Source: an uncultured Veillonellaceae bacterium (lineage in GTDB: Bacteria; Bacillota; Negativicutes; Veillonellales; Megasphaeraceae). From it: 9,482 nucleotides of DNA. A program made the position numbers and the translations under genes. The stretch is taken from contig UREG01000066.1 of the NCBI GenBank assembly GCA_900546795.1, positions 1 to 9,482 of the forward strand, read 5' to 3'. This document shows, in pieces, positions 1 to 7,875 of this stretch. The notes below the pieces were generated by a model. The model did no database searches. It had not been told where the DNA came from and saw only the letters and a program-made list of their open reading frames with translations. Positions within the stretch are counted from its first letter, which is position 1; every line of letters begins with the position of its first letter.

Positions 1-35
1 CGCACGAAATGCGGCACAAGTTGCAACTGGTCGTT
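1..35 (-). pseudogene. Possible out-of-frame continuation of addA
   Basis: On the minus strand, the frame one base downstream of the addA frame stays open from the addA stop to the window edge. From base 35 it reads NDQLQLVPHFV. The charged-then-hydrophobic pattern resembles the start of the region that links the AddA helicase to its nuclease domain. The stretch is only 11 codons, so the assignment is an inference. If correct, addA carries a frameshift between about 36 and 60, or the sequence has a one-base error there. Confidence 0.35.
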
Positions 36-2883
36 ATCGTCCTTGCGGAATGACATATCCGGCAGCCAATTCCGTTTCGCAGAGAGCATATTCCAGCCCG
101 TGTTTCCACACGCCCGCTTCCGGATGAAGAAGCAAGGCTTTCATAATCCAGTCTAAATAGCTGCGGCTGTTTAAGATTCGGCTGTCCCGCAAATAGTCGT
201 CATGACTTTCCCATCTCAGTCTGTCTTGTTCAAGGTTTTTGCTTCGCCCGGTGATGATGAGCTTGTCTTTGGCTCTGGTCAGCGCTACATATAAGACGCG
301 CTGCTCTTCGGCTTTGCTTTCCCGTTCCATCTGGTGGCGAACCGCGTGCCAGGACAGGGTAGGATACCACATCCGCCACCGGCTGTTATACTGCTTGAGC
401 CCAATGCCCCAATTCTGATGGAACAGGGCCGTGCTGTTCATATCCTGGCGGTTAAATTCTTTGGCTCCGTCCGCTAAAATAACAACGGGAAATTCCAAGC
501 CTTTGCTTTTATGGATACTCATGACGCGGACGACGTTTTCTTTTTCTCCCGCTGCCGGCGGCGGCGCAAGATCCAGTCCTTCTTCTTCCATGCGGTCCAA
601 AAAGCGCAGGAATCGGAACAAGCTGCGGAAATCCGACTGTTCGTACTGGCAGGCCCTGTCATAGAAGGCCTTTAAGTTTGCCTGCCGCAATGCGCCGTCT
701 TCCAGCGAACCAACGTATTCCAAATAGCCGGTTTCTTTATACAGCTGGAGAATCAGGCGGGATACGCTGGTCTGCCGAGCGGCGGTGCGCCACGCTTCCA
801 GCCGTTCGATAAAGTTCTGTACGCGTTCCCTATCTTTCGGATAGTGCGCTTGATACGCCGGCAGCAAGTTCCATAAAGCCCCATCCCCTTCCAGCCGAAG
901 GCGCGCCAGCGCTTCCATCGACAGCCCGACCAGCGGAGAATGCAGGACGGCAGCCAGCGGAATATCCTGCAGGGGATTGTCGATACAGGCCAGCAGCGAA
1001 CGGATAAACCGCACTTCCGCCGCTTCAAAATAGCCGCTGCTCTGATCAGCAAACGCCGGTATGCCCGCGCGCCGCAGCACATCTAGCAATACGTCTGCCT
1101 TTCTGCTCATGGAACGCAGCAAAATGACAATATGATTCCAGTCCAGCGGTTCATAGGAACCGTCTTTCTTCGCTATCTGGAAGCCTTCTTCTTTAAGCGC
1201 CAGGATTCGGTCGGCAATGCAGTACGCTTCTTCTTCAAACGCAGTCAGCTCCAGCGTATCCGTTTCCGCCGCTTCCAGGTCTTCTTCTTTTTTAGCGCAT
1301 TCAATCACATGCACTTCTACCGTCTCGCCGATAAAATTTTTCGGCGCTTCGTCCAGCATTCGGCCGGGATAGAGTTTTTCCCGTTCTCCATAGCCCATTT
1401 CTGCACTGCCCGGCGTCATGATCCGCTCAAAAATATAGTTTACCGCGTCCAGCACGATCGCATCGCTGCGAAAGTTTTTCGATAAATCAATTCGCCGGCA
1501 CGCCGCCGCAGCGTCTAATTGATAGGTGCGGTATTTTTCCAGAAACAGTCCGGGATCGGCCAGCCGGAACCGATAGATACTCTGTTTGATATCGCCTACC
1601 ATAAACCGGTTGTCTGCGCCCGATACGAGCGCCGCAATCATTTCCTGCACGCCGTTCGTATCCTGGTATTCGTCTACCAGAACTTCTTTAAACCGCCGGC
1701 GCAGTTCTTTTGCCACTTCTGAGGGAATCGGGTCTTCCGGCGTGGATTCGGGAGCCAGCAGGATCTCCAAACACCGCTGTTCCAAATCGCTGAAATCCAT
1801 CAGCCCTTTGGCCTTCTTCTCTTCGCTGTACGCGGCGGCAAATTCCTCCGTTACGTCAATCAGCAGCCGCACATAGGGATACAGCTGGCTCAGCTGCCGT
1901 ATCCACTCGGTATGCGGCACGGAAAAATACGAGGTCTGCAGGTCTTTTATGATCTTTTTCGCACTGTCCCGCAGCGCTTTTGCCTGTTCCCGCAGTTCCA
2001 GTTCTTCCACGGTCATATTTTTCTTTGCTTTGCTCGGCAGCCGGTCGAACGAAAACAGAGCCATCTGCCGTTCGATTTCTTTCCACGAGGCGCCTTCTAA
2101 AAGAGGATCAAGGAGCGAGCCTTCTTCTTGCAGCAGCGGCAGGTAGTCTTCCGGCCCTTCCGGTTCTTTCGCCAGCCGCACCGCAGTCCGATACAGTCCG
2201 GCGCACTCTTCCAGCTGTATCCGCAGGGCTTTTATTATTTCTTTGGCCCACGGCAGGCTGTCGATATCCGCCGTCTCTTCGATATGATAGTTTTCCGCTA
2301 CCCGATCCAGCCACACCTGCGGCCACGGCATGGAGCGGCTGAATGTGTAGAGCTTTTCAATCAAATACATCAGCCCGTCGTCGCTTCGCTCATTGCTGAA
2401 CCGATCCGCCAATTCAAGGAACCGTTCTTTTCCTTCGCCGTGTTCTTCATACCGGCGCAGCAAAACGGCTGCCAGCACGTCCCGCCTTAACACCGCCAAT
2501 TCTTCTTCACTGGCAATTTTAGATTTAGGGTCGATGCCGATCGTATAAAAATATTGCCGTATCACAGTCTGACAAAACGCGTGGAGCGTTGATATCTGCG
2601 CCGAGCCCAGCAGCGCCAGCTGCCGTTCGATCCGGGGATCTTCTCTTTCTTCCAGCGCCGCTTGCAGGCGTTGTCCGATCCGATCCCGCATTTCCGCTGC
2701 CGCCGCTTTCGTAAAGGTTACGACGAGCAGTTCCGTCACTTCCACAGGATCGGTTTCATCTAACAGCCGCTGTATGATCCGTTCTACGAGCACCGCTGTT
2801 TTCCCGGAACCTGCCGCAGCCGATAAAAGCAGATTCTGTCCGCGGCTGTCAATGGCCGCCTGCTGCGCTTCTGTCCATGCCAT
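34..2883 (-). CDS. addA: AddA helicase subunit, C-terminal nuclease domain missing
   Basis: This is the UvrD-like (SF1A) helicase subunit of AddAB, which unwinds and resects double-strand DNA ends for RecA-dependent repair. It starts at ATG 2881-2883, giving 949 residues. That ATG follows AGGAGG at 2893-2898 by 9 bases; an upstream in-frame ATG at 2955 lies inside addB and has no better support. Visible motifs are the Q-motif WTEAQQ (3-8), Walker A AAGSGKT (23-29), motif Ia VVTFTKAAAAEM (54-65), Walker B VDEYQDT (403-409), motif III VGDIKQSIYRFR (429-440), motif IV NFRSD (470-474), motif V IHKSKGLEFP (790-799) and motif VI LYVALTRAKD (864-873). The family normally runs to about 1200 residues and ends in a RecB-like nuclease domain. 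Here TAA at 34-36 stops it shortly after the SYLDWI segment, so that domain is absent from this frame. The gene follows addB with a one-base TGATG overlap, implying translational coupling. Family identity is certain; whether the end is natural is not. Confidence 0.95.
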   Translation of the reverse strand: MAWTEAQQAAIDSRGQNLLLSAAAGSGKTAVLVERIIQRLLDETDPVEVTELLVVTFTKAAAAEMRDRIGQRLQAALEEREDPRIERQLALLGSAQISTLHAFCQTVIRQYFYTIGIDPKSKIASEEELAVLRRDVLAAVLLRRYEEHGEGKERFLELADRFSNERSDDGLMYLIEKLYTFSRSMPWPQVWLDRVAENYHIEETADIDSLPWAKEIIKALRIQLEECAGLYRTAVRLAKEPEGPEDYLPLLQEEGSLLDPLLEGASWKEIERQMALFSFDRLPSKAKKNMTVEELELREQAKALRDSAKKIIKDLQTSYFSVPHTEWIRQLSQLYPYVRLLIDVTEEFAAAYSEEKKAKGLMDFSDLEQRCLEILLAPESTPEDPIPSEVAKELRRRFKEVLVDEYQDTNGVQEMIAALVSGADNRFMVGDIKQSIYRFRLADPGLFLEKYRTYQLDAAAACRRIDLSKNFRSDAIVLDAVNYIFERIMTPGSAEMGYGEREKLYPGRMLDEAPKNFIGETVEVHVIECAKKEEDLEAAETDTLELTAFEEEAYCIADRILALKEEGFQIAKKDGSYEPLDWNHIVILLRSMSRKADVLLDVLRRAGIPAFADQSSGYFEAAEVRFIRSLLACIDNPLQDIPLAAVLHSPLVGLSMEALARLRLEGDGALWNLLPAYQAHYPKDRERVQNFIERLEAWRTAARQTSVSRLILQLYKETGYLEYVGSLEDGALRQANLKAFYDRACQYEQSDFRSLFRFLRFLDRMEEEGLDLAPPPAAGEKENVVRVMSIHKSKGLEFPVVILADGAKEFNRQDMNSTALFHQNWGIGLKQYNSRWRMWYPTLSWHAVRHQMERESKAEEQRVLYVALTRAKDKLIITGRSKNLEQDRLRWESHDDYLRDSRILNSRSYLDWIMKALLLHPEAGVWKHGLEYALCETELAAGYVIPQGR

Positions 2884-5800
2884 CAGTGCATTCCTCCTTC
2901 TTTTTTCATGCGTTCTATCGCCTGCTCGTCCCGCAGCGACGGCAATACCCGCCACCGGCAGACGGAAGAAGACGAGTCAAACCGGCACAGGCTTTGGTAC
3001 GGACACCATAGGCAGGCGCCCCGCCCCTGATGCCACATCGGCGCAATATCGATCGCGCCCCGGCTGATTGCCATACCGATCTCTTTTAGCTTTTTCAAAG
3101 TATGCCGCAGCATAATATCCCACGTTTCCGCATCTTTTACCCCATCGGCTCCGGCGCGGAACTTGCCGTTTTTTAAATATACATTTACATAAGAGGAATA
3201 ACCATCCACAGAAGTGTCCAGACGGCGGATCACCGCTTCATCTTTTATGAGGTAGCCTTTCATTTTCAGCTCTTTGCAGTACGCGTCGGCCATGCTTTCT
3301 TCGTCCGGCGGCGCATCGGCAGATGTCTGCCGGTTATTGACATAGCAATAGAGCGCGCCGGCCGGTTCTGCGTCTATATTAAGCAGCACCATATATACAT
3401 AGACCAGCAGCTGCAATTTGATCCCATAATAGATTTCCTCTGCTTTTATCGTATTGTTTCCCGATTTATAGTCCATCACCAGAATATGCTTGCGGTCCTC
3501 GTCTTTGAGCATATCGATCCGGTCGATCTGCCCAATAATATCGAGCATTGCGCCGTCCGGCAAAGGGATATGAAGCGGATCCCAGGCCAGGCGGCCGAAA
3601 CCAAATGATTTCTCTAACGCCAGCGTATTGAATTCGGATACGCGGCTGAAATCATGGAGCCGTTCCATGGTGCGGACGATCGTTTTATCAATCCGTTCTT
3701 TTCGTTCCATAAACATCGCGTCCCGGTAGAATATGCCGTTTTGTACCTGGGGCGCCAGTTTTTCTATCGCAGCCCGGCACCGCGCCGAGATTTCTTCTTT
3801 AGGAATATCCCGCCACTGCTGTCTTTTTTTCAGCAGTTCCGCCCCAAGCTGCCGCAGCACGCTGTGTACCAGCTGTCCCGTATCCGGCGGACGCAGCGTA
3901 AATACCGGCCTCTCTTCCAGACGCAGCCCATAGCGGGCAAAGAATTGGAAGGGGCAGGCCTGATAAGATTCAAAACGAGTAACGGAGCCTGTCATTCGCC
4001 CTTTGGGCATATACAGCATACGCACTACGTCCTTGGGAAGATTGGGCAGGACAGGCCGCCAAAACAGCCCGCTCAGCGCATATTGCAGCCGTTCTTTTCC
4101 TTCTTGTTCCAACGCCCAGTCATACAGCCCCCACCAGGCATCCCCGATCTTGCCGCCGTCTTTGGCACGGCGCAAAAGAAGCGGCAGCCATTGCAGGCTT
4201 CGTTCTTTGCGCACGATCCAGTCCGCTTCGTCTCCCAAAGAAGGCAGCGCGCTCCACCGGCCGCTCAGCCCCCAGTCCGCAGTAATCTGCCGGACCGGCA
4301 AAGACGGTTCCAGCGCTCCGCCGGCGCCGTCGCTCAGGCTGTACGACAAATAGAGCCGTTCCCGGCTTCTTGTGCAGGCTAAATAAAACAGGAATTTTTC
4401 CTGCAGGGTTTTAAACTGTCCGTCCGGCGCCAGCAAGAGGCCCAGCTTTGCCAGCTGCTGCCGTTCTTCGTCGTGAAGCAGCCCGTCTTCCTGGCTCCGC
4501 CCGGGGAAAATGCCGTCGTTGGCTCCGATAAGAAAAATCCCTTTTCGTTCAATCCCGTAACTGCGGTCTACGGAGGTGATCATCACATGATCGAGCGTAG
4601 GCGGTATAAAGGAAAATTCCAGCCCGTCCATGCCGTCTTTGACCATACCGGCAAATTCTTCTGCGCTCAATTCTTCCCGTTCACTGATCCGATACAATTC
4701 TTCGAGCAAGGTCAGCACCGCTTTCCACATCTGTTCATGCTCTTTTAACGGCGATGCCGAAATTTCCTGCCATTGCTTCAGCTGATTGGGCACCTGCAGC
4801 TCTTCCAGCCAGGCCAGCAGCAGCCGGCACCAGGCTCCGCCTTCCCGCCGTTCCTTTCTGCCGTCCATCAGCACGGCCGCCGCAGCGCGGACACGGCGGC
4901 GCAGTCCATTGATGCGGGCCAGCCACGCCTTCGTATCGCTGTCCGGCCCCCGGGTTTCTTCCAGCGACCGGCGATCGTAATACTCCCAGTCTTCGTCGGC
5001 TTCCCACTGCCAGGAGCGAATGCCGTATGCAAGACAGTAGTTTTCCAACTCATCGGTTTCTTCCCGGCTAAGCGGCAGCAAATCCGTTTTGAGCAGACGA
5101 AATACATCGTCATAGTTCCAGCCCCGGCAGGCCATATCCAGCCCTGCCAGCAATAGTTCCGCCAGCGGGTGTTCCAGCATGGATCTTCGCCGGTCTGTAA
5201 AAAACGGAATCCCATACGATTCCAATACCCGTTCCGGCAAATCGCCGTATTCATCCCGGCTGCGCAAAATGACCGCCATATCCCGCCAACGCCAGCCCTG
5301 GTCCCGGCAAAGCGCCAGCATTTCCCGCGCCAGTCCGTCCAGTTCCGCTTCCCGCGTTTCCGCTTCATATACATAAAGGCCGGGAATCTCTTTCATCCGG
5401 CAGCGCTGCGCCGAGGAGGCAAACAGCGCCCGTTCCAGCCCCGCAAGGCCGGACTCTTCTTTATATCGGGGCGCCGCTTCCATATAGATTTCTTCCGCTA
5501 TGCCTATGGACGACCGAATCTCTTCATATACCTGCCACGGCCGGTGAAAAAGCGCCGATTCCCGCCGCTGTCCCGCGATATCCTCTGCCGGCAGCGTCAG
5601 GGCGATCGTCATGGCCGGGCTGTACCGTGCCAGCTGCCGAAGCACCTGCATCTGCTGCGGCGTAAACCAATGGAATCCATCGACCCAGACATGCGATTTC
5701 TTCACCAGCTCCGACTGGGCAATTTCTTTTTCCAGCAAGGTAAACATATCCTGGGAGCCGCCTAGATGCTCGTTTATATACGCGTCGTATTCTTCATACA

Positions 5801-6269
5801 GCATCGCCGCGTCTTCCAGCTTTTTCCCCAGCCCCAGCGTGCTTTTGGCAGCAGCCAGCCGCAGATCTTCCGGCCCAATGCAAAACGACCGGCATTCTCC
5901 GACAAAATCTTTTATCAGTTCGCTGAAATTCCGCTGCCGCGCCGCTTTTTGCAGCGCCTGCAAGTCCTTTTCCTTTTTTATTCCGATCCGTTGAAAAATC
6001 AAGCGTTTCGCCAGATCCGAAAGAGACAGCGGCCGGTTTCCCCGTTCGGCAAACACCCGGTATGCCAGTCGGGAAAACCCGACTACATGCACATGGGAAA
6101 AGCCGTTTTGCGGCAGTTCCTCTGCCAGCCGCCGTTCCGCGTCGTACGTCGCCTGATCCGGCACCAGTAAAATCGCCGGTATGCCGGCATCCATACAGCA
6201 TTGTATTTCTTCGCAGCAGCGCCGGCTTTTTCCGCTTCCGGCCCGTCCTGCTAATATTCGTACAGCCAT
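2883..6269 (-). CDS. addB: AddB helicase-nuclease subunit (complete)
   Basis: This is the second subunit of AddAB, with a degenerate helicase fold that reads recombination hotspots and a nuclease domain that cuts one strand. It is 1128 residues long, normal for the family (about 1150). It begins MAVRILAGRAGSGKS, with the P-loop at residues 8-15. A motif-VI-like segment ACTRSRERLYLS lies at 631-642. The C-terminal RecB-like nuclease has GQIDRID (913-919, D916), MDYKS (932-936, D933 and K935) and QLLVY (953-957). Four cysteines match the 4Fe-4S site that pins the nuclease domain of AddB proteins: C772 in SYQACPF, then C1086, C1089 and C1095 in CxxCxxxxxC. ATG 6267-6269 is preceded by AAAGGAAA (6274-6281). 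All key residues appear intact. The stop overlaps the addA start. The order addB-addA is the usual one in Firmicutes. Confidence 0.97.
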   Translation of the reverse strand: MAVRILAGRAGSGKSRRCCEEIQCCMDAGIPAILLVPDQATYDAERRLAEELPQNGFSHVHVVGFSRLAYRVFAERGNRPLSLSDLAKRLIFQRIGIKKEKDLQALQKAARQRNFSELIKDFVGECRSFCIGPEDLRLAAAKSTLGLGKKLEDAAMLYEEYDAYINEHLGGSQDMFTLLEKEIAQSELVKKSHVWVDGFHWFTPQQMQVLRQLARYSPAMTIALTLPAEDIAGQRRESALFHRPWQVYEEIRSSIGIAEEIYMEAAPRYKEESGLAGLERALFASSAQRCRMKEIPGLYVYEAETREAELDGLAREMLALCRDQGWRWRDMAVILRSRDEYGDLPERVLESYGIPFFTDRRRSMLEHPLAELLLAGLDMACRGWNYDDVFRLLKTDLLPLSREETDELENYCLAYGIRSWQWEADEDWEYYDRRSLEETRGPDSDTKAWLARINGLRRRVRAAAAVLMDGRKERREGGAWCRLLLAWLEELQVPNQLKQWQEISASPLKEHEQMWKAVLTLLEELYRISEREELSAEEFAGMVKDGMDGLEFSFIPPTLDHVMITSVDRSYGIERKGIFLIGANDGIFPGRSQEDGLLHDEERQQLAKLGLLLAPDGQFKTLQEKFLFYLACTRSRERLYLSYSLSDGAGGALEPSLPVRQITADWGLSGRWSALPSLGDEADWIVRKERSLQWLPLLLRRAKDGGKIGDAWWGLYDWALEQEGKERLQYALSGLFWRPVLPNLPKDVVRMLYMPKGRMTGSVTRFESYQACPFQFFARYGLRLEERPVFTLRPPDTGQLVHSVLRQLGAELLKKRQQWRDIPKEEISARCRAAIEKLAPQVQNGIFYRDAMFMERKERIDKTIVRTMERLHDFSRVSEFNTLALEKSFGFGRLAWDPLHIPLPDGAMLDIIGQIDRIDMLKDEDRKHILVMDYKSGNNTIKAEEIYYGIKLQLLVYVYMVLLNIDAEPAGALYCYVNNRQTSADAPPDEESMADAYCKELKMKGYLIKDEAVIRRLDTSVDGYSSYVNVYLKNGKFRAGADGVKDAETWDIMLRHTLKKLKEIGMAISRGAIDIAPMWHQGRGACLWCPYQSLCRFDSSSSVCRWRVLPSLRDEQAIERMKKEGGMH
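2893..2898 (-). promoter_or_regulatory. Ribosome binding site of addA inside the addB 3' end
   Basis: AGGAGG on the minus strand, 9 bases before ATG 2883, lies within the last codons of addB. It decides the addA start at 2883 over the upstream in-frame ATG at 2955. Together with the TGATG stop-start overlap it supports coupled translation of the two subunits. Confidence 0.8.
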
Positions 6270-6321
6270 TCTGTTTCCTTTCCGGGCATACGCCCCAAAC
6301 CTGCTTATCGTATTCGTTTAC

Positions 6322-6350
6322 ATCTTAACATAAACCGCGCTGCCTGACCA
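6322..6350 (-). promoter_or_regulatory. Probable sigma-A promoter of addBA
   Basis: On the minus strand a -35-like TGGTCA (6345-6350, 4 of 6) and a -10-like TAAGAT (6322-6327, 4 of 6) are separated by 17 bases. The -10 is preceded by TGT, an extended -10 element that can offset weak hexamers. Transcription would start near 6315, about 45 bases before the addB start. It lies downstream of the corC-like terminator, consistent with addBA being a separate unit. Confidence 0.55.
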
Positions 6351-6352
6351 TT

Positions 6353-6384
6353 GCGGCAGCATCAGCCGCCAAAAGCCGGCCGGC
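6353..6384. repeat. GC-rich inverted repeats upstream of addB
   Basis: Two short dyads sit between the terminator and the addBA -35. One is GCGGC (6353-6357) against GCCGC (6365-6369) with a 7-base loop. The other is the self-complementary GCCGGCCGGC at 6375-6384. Neither is followed by a T-run of terminator length. They may be structural or regulatory, or chance in GC-rich DNA. Confidence 0.3.
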
Positions 6385-6386
6385 AA

Positions 6387-6415
6387 TAAAAAAGAGGAAC
6401 GCCCCGGCGTCCCTC
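6387..6415 (-). terminator. Rho-independent terminator of the CorC-like gene
   Basis: On the minus strand, GAGGGACGCC (6406-6415) pairs with GGCGTTCCTC (6394-6403), ten base pairs including one G-U; opening the innermost pair gives a CGGG tetraloop. Six T residues follow directly (6388-6393). It starts 10 bases after the corC-like stop codon. There is no T-run on the other side, so it should act only on minus-strand transcripts. It separates this gene from addBA. Confidence 0.9.
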
Positions 6416-6425
6416 CCTTGGTGTG

Positions 6426-7778
6426 CTATTCCGTTTCCTGCCGTTCCGACGGATTCTCTTCTTCCGGAACCGGCTCTTTTTTCTCCATATGGATACGCAG
6501 GATACGCATGCTGTCTACTTCTTCTACAGTAAAGCGATACCCTTGCGATTCCGCATATTTTCCTGCCTGCGGCGGCATTTCTATCTGCGAATACAGCCAG
6601 CCGCCCAGCGTATCGATATTTTCCGCTTCCAGCCGGATTCCAAATTCATCGTCGATCTTTTCCACCAGCACTTTGGCATCTACGGACCATGTACCGTCTT
6701 TTTGCTTTTCAATCGGCTCCCGCTCTTCGTCGAACTCGTCTTGTATCTCCCCAACGATTTCTTCGATCGCGTCTTCTGCCGTCACAATTCCCGACACCCC
6801 GCCGTATTCGTCCATGACCACGGCGATTTGCGAGCGCTGCATCTGCATTTCTTTCAAAAACTTGCTGACCAGCATCAATTCCGGCACCATATGCACCGGC
6901 CTGGCCAGCGCCTTCAGATCGACCGGTTCATGAGCCATCAGCTTTGCCATAATATCTTTGACGTGAATAAACCCGATAATATTGTCCTTATCTTCCTCAC
7001 ACAGCGGATACCGGGTGAATTGATATTCCCGAATGACCGCCATATTCTCTTCCAGGCTGTCCTCGGCATACAGGTATACCACTTCCATACGCGGCACCAT
7101 GATCTCTTTGACATAGCGGTCGCTGAAATCAAACACGTTGTCCATCATCGTCATTTCCGCATTATCTATATAACCTTGTTTATGGCTTTCCGAGAGCAGC
7201 AGCCGGATCTCTTCTTCCGTATGAGGAGTATCCGCCTCGTGCGCCGCATCGATTCCAATTTTTTTCAGCAGCCAGCCGGCAATGCTGTTCAGCACCCATA
7301 CGGCAGGCGAAAACAATTTATAAAACCCAATCATCGGCAGCGCGATCCACAAAACGACGCCTTCCGCCCGCTGGATTGCCAGCGATTTCGGCAGCAGTTC
7401 GCCCAATACGATATGAAGGGCGGTAATAAGCGTAAATCCCACCGCAAACGCCAGGGTATGCTCCATAGCCGGCGGCACGCGAAGCCAATGAAATACCGGC
7501 GCCAGCATCTTGGCTACCGCCGGTTCCCCGATCCAGCCAAGGCCCAGCGAAGCCAGCGTAATCCCCAGCTGCGTAACAGAAAGATACGCGTCCAAATGAT
7601 CGGTCATGCGTTTTGCATACACCGCCCGGCTGTTCCCTTCCTGAATCAGCGTTTCCAGACGGGACGACCGGATCTTAACGATCGCAAACTCCGCCGCCAC
7701 GAAAAAGCCATTTAAAAATACCAGAAAAATAATCAAAAAAATGTTCCACAGACCTAGTAAATAGTCCACAGCCCTCAT
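6426..7778 (-). CDS. CorC/HlyC-family CNNM membrane protein with CBS pair
   Basis: A membrane protein of the CNNM/DUF21-CBS-CorC_HlyC family (CorC, MpfA/YhdP, 'hemolysin C'), members of which act in magnesium efflux or resistance. From ATG 7776-7778 it has 450 residues. An N-terminal membrane region (about 5-175) starts with a long helix ending NGFFVAAEFA (23-32) and includes GELLPKSLA (126-134), both family signatures. A CBS pair follows (about 222-342), with VKEIMVPRMEVV at 223-234 and VMDEYGGVSGIVTAEDAIEE at 321-340. A CorC_HlyC domain (about 362-434) and a short acidic tail complete the protein. The start is uncertain. In-frame GTG 7800-7802 overlaps the AGGAGG and cannot be served by it; ATG 7778 is 23 bases from that site; GTG 7767-7769 would give an N-terminus starting VDYLLG that also fits the family. 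It has its own promoter and terminator. Substrate is not shown by the sequence. Confidence 0.92.
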   Translation of the reverse strand: MRAVDYLLGLWNIFLIIFLVFLNGFFVAAEFAIVKIRSSRLETLIQEGNSRAVYAKRMTDHLDAYLSVTQLGITLASLGLGWIGEPAVAKMLAPVFHWLRVPPAMEHTLAFAVGFTLITALHIVLGELLPKSLAIQRAEGVVLWIALPMIGFYKLFSPAVWVLNSIAGWLLKKIGIDAAHEADTPHTEEEIRLLLSESHKQGYIDNAEMTMMDNVFDFSDRYVKEIMVPRMEVVYLYAEDSLEENMAVIREYQFTRYPLCEEDKDNIIGFIHVKDIMAKLMAHEPVDLKALARPVHMVPELMLVSKFLKEMQMQRSQIAVVMDEYGGVSGIVTAEDAIEEIVGEIQDEFDEEREPIEKQKDGTWSVDAKVLVEKIDDEFGIRLEAENIDTLGGWLYSQIEMPPQAGKYAESQGYRFTVEEVDSMRILRIHMEKKEPVPEEENPSERQETE

Positions 7779-7807
7779 TCTGCAATCAGAACGAGTTTTC
7801 ACCTCCT
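7774..7807 (-). promoter_or_regulatory. Shine-Dalgarno plus hairpin spanning the corC-like start
   Basis: On the minus strand a near-perfect Shine-Dalgarno AGGAGGTGA (7799-7807) is followed by CTCGTTCTG (7787-7795), loop ATTG (7783-7786) and CAGAATGAG (7774-7782). The arms form nine base pairs with a single G-U. The hairpin contains the ATG at 7776-7778. Folding it out would place the Shine-Dalgarno 10 bases (TGAAAA plus GGCT) from GTG 7767-7769. The pairing is seen directly; the effect on translation is inferred. Confidence 0.6.
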
Positions 7808-7836
7808 ATAAACATACTATAATATATATGTAATGT

Positions 7837-7865
7837 ATTATACGGCATCACGGAAATCCTGGCAA
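7837..7865 (-). promoter_or_regulatory. Strong sigma-A promoter of the CorC-like gene
   Basis: On the minus strand TTGCCA (7860-7865, 5 of 6) and a perfect TATAAT (7837-7842) are separated by 17 bases. Transcription would start near 7830, leaving an AT-rich leader of about 50-60 bases. The promoter begins 10 bases past the stop of the MgtC-like gene; no terminator is visible between the two, so some read-through from upstream is likely. Confidence 0.85.
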
Positions 7866-7875
7866 TCGCTCCGCC

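Noticed and set aside
2883..2955. An upstream in-frame ATG at 2955 that would add 24 residues to AddA
   Set aside because: The added residues lie within the addB coding region and do not resemble AddA; ATG 2883 has a good Shine-Dalgarno and gives the standard N-terminus with the Q-motif.
3654..4382. A 242-codon plus-strand open frame inside addB, and many similar smaller ones
   Set aside because: These are shadows of the addB and addA frames, without a ribosome binding site, promoter or recognisable domain.
6423..7715. A 430-codon open frame on the plus strand opposite the CorC-like gene
   Set aside because: It mirrors the CorC-like gene almost exactly, is rich in H, R, F and Q as expected from antisense reading of a codon-biased gene, and shows no family motif.
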